Assembly (NCBI GenBank): GCA_020056895.1
Contig: JAGVGV010000625.1
Span: 1-6,495, forward strand
Origin: Deltaproteobacteria bacterium
GTDB lineage: Bacteria; Desulfobacterota; Desulfarculia; Adiutricales; JAGVGV01
DNA: 6,495 bases
Reading direction: 5' to 3'
Positions 1 to 4,929 of this stretch are shown in pieces (position 1 is the stretch's first letter; each line of letters starts with the position of its first letter). The translations under genes and the position numbers were made by a program. The notes under the pieces are model-generated. The model was not told the origin of the DNA, did not search any database, and saw only the letters and a program-made list of their open reading frames with translations.

Positions 1-894
1 ATCGGCCAGAAGTTCCTTCCCGTTGGCCAGGAAATGCGTTACTTCTTCGCCAATTCTTTTGGTGAGTAATGGATGCATGACCATGCGTGGAAAGGTGTCG
101 TTGGCCCAGAAGTACCCCTGGTCCCCGTACCGCATGCCGCTCAGCGTTTCCAGCGCCCTTTTCTTGGCTTCGATCTCCGCCCGGTCCACATACACCCCAG
201 TGCCGATCACCCAGCCCCAGGGTTTGAAGAGTCGAACATAAGACAGCTTTCGAGCCCACCATTTTTTTTCCTGGGGATGAGGCCACAAGTAACTGACAAA
301 CCCGCCGTCCGTTGGCGACGTGGAGGCCACCCGCACGAACTCCTCGAACATGGGCCGGTCCGTCCCTTCGGCCATGATCACCCGGGCCCCTTGCGAGTAT
401 CGGGCCACGTCCTTGCCGTTGAGTTCCGGGAGAATGGGATGCATCAGCATCTTCGGCTGGGTGTCATTCACCCAGAAATATCCGGAAGCGCCATACCGAA
501 GCAACGCCACGGCCTCGAGGGCCCGTTTCTGCGCTTCGGCCATCCGGGATGGGTCCTTTTCCGCCCGCTCGTATTCGGTTTTGATGATCGCCAGGGGCAA
601 GTCCACCATGCTCTGAAGGTTTTCCCCATAAATATGCTGGATGGATTCCATGGTCGTGGACTGAGCATGGGCCTTTTCCAAAACGGTATACGCGGTGTTC
701 ACCAGGTCTTTCATCTCGTTTTGAGCTGAAAGCATTTGGTCCCGCTCGACTTCGGCAATGTCCCGCTGGAACCGGTTCACGGTCTGGTAGATGGAATACC
801 CACCCACGGCGGCCGCGGAAAGCAGGACGGCTACCGCGATGGACACCATGATTTTGTTTCGGATTTTGAAGTAACGAAACAGAAATCTTCCCAT
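1..894 (-). CDS. Membrane-anchored tandem Cache-domain sensor, N-terminal part (3' end outside window)
   Basis: The 298 codons seen run without a stop to the left edge, so the C-terminus and output domain are missing. The start ATG (894-892) is preceded by GAGGGGGG at about 5 bases. Residues 13-36 form one hydrophobic transmembrane helix after a short basic N-terminus (MGRFLFRYFKIRNK). Residues 55-240 match a single-Cache (sCache_2-like) module: a long helix, then RYGASGYFWVND (133-144), MLMHPILPELNGKD (149-162), and the closing signature KLSYVRLFKPWGWVIGTGVY (216-235). A second module starts at about 250 with MRYGDQGYFWAND (254-266) and MVMHP (271-275), so this is a tandem arrangement. Such domains sit outside the cytoplasmic membrane and bind small molecules, often short carboxylates in this family. 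A chemoreceptor, histidine kinase or diguanylate cyclase output is possible; the visible part does not decide. It is divergent from the operon at 1523. The Cache assignment is confident; ligand and output are unknown. Confidence 0.88.
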   Translation of the reverse strand, partial: MGRFLFRYFKIRNKIMVSIAVAVLLSAAAVGGYSIYQTVNRFQRDIAEVERDQMLSAQNEMKDLVNTAYTVLEKAHAQSTTMESIQHIYGENLQSMVDLPLAIIKTEYERAEKDPSRMAEAQKRALEAVALLRYGASGYFWVNDTQPKMLMHPILPELNGKDVARYSQGARVIMAEGTDRPMFEEFVRVASTSPTDGGFVSYLWPHPQEKKWWARKLSYVRLFKPWGWVIGTGVYVDRAEIEAKKRALETLSGMRYGDQGYFWANDTFPRMVMHPLLTKRIGEEVTHFLANGKELLAD

Positions 895-936
895 AAAACC
901 CCCCTCGCCGGACCCTTGCCCGGCGGATGCTTTGAT

Positions 937-958
937 TTGCGGCGATAAATCGGCGCAA
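937..958. promoter_or_regulatory. Dyad in the leader of the Cache sensor gene
   Basis: On the plus strand TTGCG (937-941) and CGA (943-945) are mirrored by TCG (950-952) and CGCAA (954-958), with one G-G mismatch (942/953) and a TAAA loop. It lies 43-64 bases upstream of the sensor ATG. If transcription starts near the candidate promoter at 1113-1118, it would be in the 5' leader. It could be an operator for a dimeric regulator or an mRNA hairpin. The symmetry is seen directly; any function is inferred. Confidence 0.35.
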
Positions 959-1084
959 GGCGGCTTTCTTCCCATCGGCCCGTCGGAAGGATGCTCCCCA
1001 ATCCCCCAAAGCCGTGGCGGCCCGGATGGCTTGAAAGTGCCAAAAGGTGTCGATTATTTCCGTATTCCCCTAACAATCCCTAAA

Positions 1085-1118
1085 AAGGACGCTACAATAT
1101 AGCCAAACAACTTGTCAA
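1085..1118 (-). promoter_or_regulatory. Candidate promoter region for the Cache sensor gene
   Basis: On the minus strand a perfect TTGACA (1118-1113) is followed by the AT-rich stretch GGCTATATTGTAGC. No hexamer 16-18 bases downstream matches TATAAT well: TGTAGC at 16 bases keeps three of six positions, and TATATT comes only 11 bases after the -35. The -35 box and the AT-rich composition in a GC-rich genome support a promoter here, but the -10 is uncertain. It would give a leader of about 190 bases. Confidence 0.35.
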
Positions 1119-1313
1119 GAAATCGCTTGGTCCGGCCGACGCCGGCCTTATTCCAACGCAAACCGCCAAAATAAAAGGCGAAACCGAGTACGGCCGTATC
1201 TCTCTGTGACCGTTCAGCCTCGGGGGCATTTGCGATATTTGGGTTCCGTTTTTTACGGGGCGGGCTTCGACCTTTGGGCTGTCAGCCGTCAGCTCTTCGC
1301 TCTCAGTTTAAGG

Positions 1314-1362
1314 GGAATGAATTCCATTTTAATGAAAATTCAAATAAATACGAATTCATTCC
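1314..1362. repeat. AT-rich 11-bp perfect inverted repeat
   Basis: GGAATGAATTC (1314-1324) is the exact reverse complement of GAATTCATTCC (1352-1362), separated by 27 very AT-rich bases. A second small dyad sits inside the loop: ATTTT (1326-1330) and AAAAT (1335-1339). Each arm also contains the palindrome GAATTC. The base composition differs sharply from the flanking GC-rich DNA. It may be a regulator-binding region, part of a dispersed intergenic repeat, or a remnant of a small mobile element. Confidence 0.55.
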
Positions 1363-1369
1363 ACAAGCT

Positions 1370-1455
1370 GGTATGAAAATCGAGGCCGGAAGCGGCCTTC
1401 CGAACCGACTAGGGACTCCGCCATTCATTAGGCGGTGGATCCTGGCCTCGATACC
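1370..1455. repeat. Compact palindromic element, possible three-way junction
   Basis: ATCGAGGCC (1379-1387) is the exact reverse complement of GGCCTCGAT (1444-1452). GGT (1370-1372) can add pairs with ACC (1453-1455) across a 6-base bulge. Within the enclosed segment are two hairpins: CGGAAG-CGGC-CTTCCG (1387-1402) and CCGCC (1418-1422) with GGCGG (1431-1435). C1387 can pair in the outer stem or the first hairpin, not both. The element ends four bases before the -35 box of the operon promoter, so that promoter would not transcribe it. It may be a DNA-level repeat (REP-like), a binding site, or a separately transcribed structured RNA. No known RNA family is recognised. Confidence 0.45.
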
Positions 1456-1459
1456 CGGT

Positions 1460-1491
1460 TTGACACTCCAACCCATCTCTGGCAGTATAAT
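1460..1491 (+). promoter_or_regulatory. Candidate sigma-70-type promoter of the exonuclease-holB-ricT-metG operon
   Basis: TTGACA (1460-1465) and TATAAT (1486-1491) are both perfect consensus hexamers just upstream of the first gene. The spacer is 20 bases, longer than the usual 16-18. There is no TG extended -10 element. The start site would be about 1498, giving a leader of roughly 25 bases that includes the GGGAGG ribosome binding site. Position and box quality make this the best promoter in the window; the long spacer predicts modest or activator-dependent strength. Confidence 0.55.
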
Positions 1492-1508
1492 CCGGTTAAG
1501 GTGAAGTC

Positions 1509-1514
1509 GGGAGG
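1509..1514 (+). promoter_or_regulatory. Ribosome binding site that fixes the GTG start at 1523
   Basis: GGGAGG lies 8 bases upstream of GTG at 1523. This spacing favours the GTG over the internal ATG at 1547 (codon 9), which has no comparable purine-rich sequence in front of it. Confidence 0.6.
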
Positions 1515-1522
1515 CGCCGGAC

Positions 1523-2761
1523 GTGGCCGAGGACATTGGAACCATCATGGTGGAAGGAATCCGGGCCGGGGATGAGATTCAATCGGAATTCATCCTGGCC
1601 GATATCCGATTGGGCCAGACCAAAAACGGGCACGCCTTCGTGGGGCTGAAACTCAAGGACCGGACGGGAAGCATCGAAGCCCGAGTCTGGGACCGGGCCG
1701 AAGCCTTTGGCCGCGCCTTCAAGAACGGCGACGTGGCCTGGATTCGCGGTCAGGCCGAAAGCTACCAGAACCTGGTGCAGGTGAAAGTCACCGAAGCCCG
1801 GACCGTGCTCGTCGAAACCATCGACTGGACCCGCTTTCTTCCCTGCTCCCCGTGCGATCCCGAAGACATGGCCGCCGAACTGGCCCGGATGATCGAGGCC
1901 ATGAGCGATCCGCACCTCAAGGGCCTGATGCGCGATTTGCTGGCGGATGAAACCTTGATGGCGTCCCTGAAAAAAGCTCCGGCGGCCAAACGGTTCCATC
2001 ACGCGTACTTGGGCGGCTTGATGGAGCATACGGTCTCGGTGGCTCGTGCGGCCCTGGCGGCGGCGGACCTTTACCCCTTTCTGAACCGGGACCTCCTTTT
2101 GGCCGGGGCCATCTGGCACGATGTGGGTAAAACCCGGGAGTTTTACGGCGGCCCGTTGAACGACTACACCGACGAAGGCCGATTGCTGGGGCATCTGGTC
2201 ATCGGGGTGGCCATTCTGGACGAAAAACTGGCCCGGCGGCCGGATTTTCCGCCCGAAGCGGCGCTTTTGCTCCGGCATCTGATCGTCAGCCATCACGGCG
2301 AATACGAACTGGGTTCGCCCAAAAAGCCCAAAATTCTGGAAGCCCTGGCCCTGCACCAGATGGATGACCTGGACGCCAAGATGAACGGCCTGGGGGATTA
2401 CATCCGGCGCCACGCGGACGAATCCGGCTGGACCGATTACAACCGCCTGATGGAACGGTATTTTTACCGGCCCACGGGCTGGTCTTCGGCCTCCGGGCCG
2501 CTGGATGAAGACGGCCCGGAGGGTCCGGTCGGCATACCGGATACGTCCGCCGTATCCGCCGAACCCGAGCCCCCCCGCGAAGCTCTTTCCTCGGCGCCGG
2601 AGTCCGCCGCTCCAGCGGGTCCTGAACAACAGGCCGAACCGTTTTCGGATTCCAAGGTTTCGCCATCCATCACTCCGGCTCAGCCCCGTCGATCCACCCG
2701 GTCCGAGACGGCGGACTGTCCCGAACCCCGCCGGAATCAGCTCAGTTTGCTGGGGGATTAG
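1523..2761 (+). CDS. yhaM: YhaM-like OB-fold/HD-domain 3'-5' exonuclease with C-terminal clamp-binding-like motif
   Basis: This is a 412-residue protein starting at GTG. Residues 18-98 form an OB-fold nucleic-acid-binding domain (GQTKNGHAFVGLKLKDRTGS, then RVWDRAEAF). Residues 155-310 form an HD phosphohydrolase domain with candidate metal ligands H169 (LMEHT), H199-D200 (AIWHDVGKT), H224 (LLGHLV), H257/H258 (VSHHGEYE) and D281/D282 (QMDDLDAKMNG). This order is diagnostic of the YhaM family, metal-dependent 3'-5' exonucleases known for RNA decay in Firmicutes and also reported to act on single-stranded DNA. The family is normally about 315 residues. Here residues 320-405 add a Pro/Ser/Glu/Ala-rich, probably disordered tail, and residues 406-410 read QLSLL, two residues before the end. 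That matches the beta-sliding-clamp binding pentapeptide. With holB only 6 bases downstream, a role at the replication clamp is plausible (inference). The nuclease family call is confident; its in vivo substrate is open. Confidence 0.87.
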   Translation: MAEDIGTIMVEGIRAGDEIQSEFILADIRLGQTKNGHAFVGLKLKDRTGSIEARVWDRAEAFGRAFKNGDVAWIRGQAESYQNLVQVKVTEARTVLVETIDWTRFLPCSPCDPEDMAAELARMIEAMSDPHLKGLMRDLLADETLMASLKKAPAAKRFHHAYLGGLMEHTVSVARAALAAADLYPFLNRDLLLAGAIWHDVGKTREFYGGPLNDYTDEGRLLGHLVIGVAILDEKLARRPDFPPEAALLLRHLIVSHHGEYELGSPKKPKILEALALHQMDDLDAKMNGLGDYIRRHADESGWTDYNRLMERYFYRPTGWSSASGPLDEDGPEGPVGIPDTSAVSAEPEPPREALSSAPESAAPAGPEQQAEPFSDSKVSPSITPAQPRRSTRSETADCPEPRRNQLSLLGD

Positions 2762-2767
2762 GCCGGC

Positions 2768-3766
2768 ATGGATTTCGCGGACCTCATCGGCCACGAACGG
2801 CCCATCCGCCTGCTCCGGTCCATGCTCGCGGCCGGCCGGACGCCCCATGCCCTTCTGCTGACCGGCATGCCCGGCGTGGGGAAGACCACCGTGGCCACCC
2901 TGATTGCTCAGGCGGTGAACTGCCAGGGGGAAACCTTTCCGGACCCCTGCGGCCGCTGTTCGGCCTGCCGCCGGATCGGCCAGGGGATTCATCCGGACGT
3001 GGACCGGCTGGAACCCGAAGGCGCCATGCGTCTGATCAAGATCGGCATGGTTCGGGAGCTAAGGTCCCGGGTGGCGCTCAAGCCGTACGAAGGCCGGTTC
3101 AAGGTGTTCATTTTAAAGGAGGCGGACCGGCTGAACGAAGAAGCGGCCAATGCGTTGTTAAAAACCCTGGAGGAGCCGCCGCCTCAAAGTCTGTTGATCC
3201 TGACCGCCAACGAAGAATCGAACCTTTTGCCCACCATCGTTTCCCGATGCCTCCGGCTAAGGCTGGCGCCGCTCCCCCGGGACCGGGTGGCCGGCTGGCT
3301 GAAGGCCAGGAAAGGGATGGACGATTCGGGCGCCCGGCTATTGGCGGCCATGGCGGATGGAGCCCTGGGCCAGGCCCTGGGGCTGGACCCCGAAAAGGTG
3401 AAGACCGGCCGGGACCAGGTGGTGCGCTGCCTGGGGGACCTGGAACGGGGCCGGCCCGGTCCGGCGGTGCGGCTGGCGGCCGATATGGCCGGGACTCAGG
3501 CGGATTGGCCGCTTCACCTGAGCCTGATGCGGTTCTGGTACCGCGACCGGATGATTCTTCGCGGCGGCGGCCGGCCGGACCAACTGGTCAACGCCGATCT
3601 GGCCGACGACTTGGCCCGGCTGGCGGATCGGCCGGCCCGGGACCTGGCCCTGGCCCTTGAAAAACTGGATAAAGCCGAAGACGCCCTGGCCCGGTTCATC
3701 CGGCCGGAGCTTGTCTTCGAGGAGCTGATGCTCTCCCTCATGCCCGAGGGAGTGGGAGCCCTATGA
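2768..3766 (+). CDS. holB: DNA polymerase III delta' subunit (clamp loader)
   Basis: This 332-residue AAA+ protein of the clamp-loader complex helps place the beta clamp on primed DNA. The N-terminus DFADLIGHERPIRLL is typical. The P-loop is intact at 32-41 (TGMPGVGKTT). Four cysteines, C52, C61, C64 and C67 (PCGRCSACRRI), form the zinc module. The Walker B region FKVFILKEADRL (111-122) lacks the usual first acidic residue (Lys at 117), as often seen in delta' rather than DnaX. NALLKTLEEPP (128-138) and the SRC motif at 159-161 (LLPTIVSRC) follow, and the last third is the helical collar domain. The length is normal. ATG at 2768 begins 6 bases after the upstream stop and the recognition sites upstream are weak, so translation is probably coupled. 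The gene ends in a 4-base overlap with ricT. Pairing of holB with a PSP1-family gene is conserved in Firmicutes and other bacteria, supporting the call. Confidence 0.93.
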   Translation: MDFADLIGHERPIRLLRSMLAAGRTPHALLLTGMPGVGKTTVATLIAQAVNCQGETFPDPCGRCSACRRIGQGIHPDVDRLEPEGAMRLIKIGMVRELRSRVALKPYEGRFKVFILKEADRLNEEAANALLKTLEEPPPQSLLILTANEESNLLPTIVSRCLRLRLAPLPRDRVAGWLKARKGMDDSGARLLAAMADGALGQALGLDPEKVKTGRDQVVRCLGDLERGRPGPAVRLAADMAGTQADWPLHLSLMRFWYRDRMILRGGGRPDQLVNADLADDLARLADRPARDLALALEKLDKAEDALARFIRPELVFEELMLSLMPEGVGAL

Positions 3767-4929
3767 ACCGATTGGTGGGAGTCCGCTTTCGCGAAGGCGG
3801 CAAAATCTATCATTTCCAAACCGCCGGCCAGAGCGTGGCCGAAGGCGACCGGGTGGTGGTTCGGACCGAACAGGGCCTGGGCCTGGGCGAAGTGGCCACT
3901 CCGCCCCGTCCTTTGGAGGATAAGGCGGTCGAACACTACAAGGAAATCCTAAGGCCGGCCAACGAAGACGATCTGTGGCAGCACGAAAAAAACCTGGCCC
4001 GCGAATCCTTCGCCTTCGATTATTGCCTGGAACGGATCAAATCGCGCCAGATGGACATGAAATTGGTCTCCACCGAAGTGCTGTTCGATGGGTCCAAGAT
4101 CATCTTCTACTATACCGCCGAAGGCCGGGTGGATTTCCGGGCCCTGGTCAAGGACCTGGTGGCCAAGTTCCGTACGCGCATTGAAATGCGGCAGATCGGC
4201 GTCCGGCACGAAGCCCGGATGGTGGGAGGCCTGGGGTGCTGCGGCCGGGAGCTTTGCTGCGCCTCGTTTTTAAGCGAATTCGCCACGGTTTCCGTCAAAA
4301 TGGCCAAGGAACAGAACCTATCGCTCAATCCGGCCAAAATTTCCGGAGTCTGCGGCCGGTTGATGTGCTGCCTGACCTACGAATACCCGGTGTACCTGGA
4401 ACAGCGGCGAGGTTTGCCCAAAATGGGCAAAAAAATCCAGACCGACCAGGGCGAAGGCCGCGTGGTCCGGCAGAACGTGATGGAACGGGTTTCGGTGGTC
4501 CTGTTGGCCAACGGTGAAGAACTGGAAATCCAGCACGGCCCCCTGCCCGAAGGCCCCGCCGCCTTCACGGCGCCCCCGGAACCCGACGACGCCGACGACA
4601 CGGCCGCCTTGGACGAAATGGACGAACCCGCGCTGACCGATGAAGCGGAGGAACCGCCAGTGGGCGTGGTGGTGAATGGCACGATCCTGGCCGACGACCT
4701 CGACGCCTCGACACCGGACCCGGACGCCGTCACCGCTCATGAATCACCCGAATCACCCGAGTCTCCCGAGCCTCCCGAGTCTCCCGAGCCACCCGGGCCT
4801 CCCGAGCCATCCGAGACGCCCGTATCTCCCGAATCGCCTGAATTGCCTGTATCTCCGGAGTCCCCGGAACCTCCGGAGTTTCCGGACGAATCCGCGCCCC
4901 TGGACCCCATCGAGGACAAGGAATCATGA
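3763..4929 (+). CDS. ricT: PSP1-domain protein, RicT (YaaT) family, with repetitive C-terminal tail
   Basis: This 388-residue protein starts within the holB stop (ATGA), with GGGAG 4 bases upstream. Residues 1-260 match the PSP1/RicT family: an N-terminal KIYHF beta domain (4-45), a central region, and the cysteine-rich core with C159/C160 (GLGCCGREL), C165/C166, C197 and C202/C203 (CGRLMCCLTYEYP). In Bacillus the RicT homologue works with RicA and RicF, binds iron-sulfur clusters through such cysteines and modulates RNase Y-dependent RNA processing. Whether that holds in this organism is unknown, and no RicA/RicF partner is visible. Residues 265-310 are acidic and residues 328-375 are 16 tandem tripeptides of SPE/PPE type, so the last 120 residues are probably disordered and unlike the core family. 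It sits between holB and metG with 4-base overlaps on both sides. The family call is confident; the tail's role is unknown. Confidence 0.9.
   Translation: MNRLVGVRFREGGKIYHFQTAGQSVAEGDRVVVRTEQGLGLGEVATPPRPLEDKAVEHYKEILRPANEDDLWQHEKNLARESFAFDYCLERIKSRQMDMKLVSTEVLFDGSKIIFYYTAEGRVDFRALVKDLVAKFRTRIEMRQIGVRHEARMVGGLGCCGRELCCASFLSEFATVSVKMAKEQNLSLNPAKISGVCGRLMCCLTYEYPVYLEQRRGLPKMGKKIQTDQGEGRVVRQNVMERVSVVLLANGEELEIQHGPLPEGPAAFTAPPEPDDADDTAALDEMDEPALTDEAEEPPVGVVVNGTILADDLDASTPDPDAVTAHESPESPESPEPPESPEPPGPPEPSETPVSPESPELPVSPESPEPPEFPDESAPLDPIEDKES
4744..4887 (+). repeat. In-frame 9-bp tandem repeat coding for SPE-type tripeptides
   Basis: Sixteen consecutive 9-base units (144 bases) encode SPE, PPE and related triplets at residues 328-375 of the RicT-family protein. 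Early units are near-identical (TCxCCCGAR), while later ones have drifted (CCTGAA, CCGGAG). Unit size is a multiple of three, so gain or loss of units by replication slippage would change length without shifting the frame. The degeneracy suggests an old or slowly evolving tract. Confidence 0.85.

Larger units (their letters stand above)
895..1522. other. Divergent intergenic region without a credible gene
   Basis: These 628 bases separate the divergent start codons of the sensor gene and the exonuclease operon. Small open frames cross the region in several frames, but none has a recognisable protein, a good ribosome binding site or family resemblance. The region is locally much more AT-rich than its surroundings (for example about 1309-1360). 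It contains candidate promoters in both directions, dyads at 937-958, 1189-1198 and 1314-1362, and a complex palindromic element at 1370-1455. There is also a short direct repeat of GTCAGC (1281-1286 and 1288-1293). I see no tRNA, no CRISPR and no clear rho-independent terminator, and none is needed between divergent genes. Confidence 0.7.

Noticed and set aside
464..1009. 181-codon minus-strand frame overlapping the sensor N-terminus
   Set aside because: A different frame on the same strand (894 to 1) encodes a transmembrane helix and Cache motifs, so this one is a shadow.
895..1110. Possible c-di-GMP (GEMM) or other known riboswitch in the sensor gene leader
   Set aside because: The leader is long and GC-rich with hairpins, but the conserved core such as ACGCAAAGCC and its tetraloop-receptor partners is absent on either strand.
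1134..1147. GGCCG-ACGC-CGGCC hairpin as a terminator
   Set aside because: It is not followed by a T-run on either strand and is a common chance palindrome in GC-rich DNA.
1246..1258. CCGT-TTTTT-ACGG hairpin as a terminator
   Set aside because: The stem is only four pairs and the T-run is in the loop rather than after the stem, so it does not fit a rho-independent terminator.
1274..1504. Small plus-strand open frame (76 codons) in the intergenic region
   Set aside because: It spans the inverted repeats and the operon promoter, has no ribosome binding site and no protein-like features; the DNA-level symmetry explains the sequence better.
1303..1548. Small minus-strand open frame (81 codons) starting inside the exonuclease gene
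   Set aside because: It covers the same palindromic region, starts within a real gene on the other strand and lacks a ribosome binding site.
1496..2992. Long open frame (498 codons) on the minus strand opposite the exonuclease and the start of holB
   Set aside because: It is antisense to two genes with clear domain signatures, its translation is low-complexity His/Gly/Arg-rich without family features, and long shadow frames are expected at this GC content.
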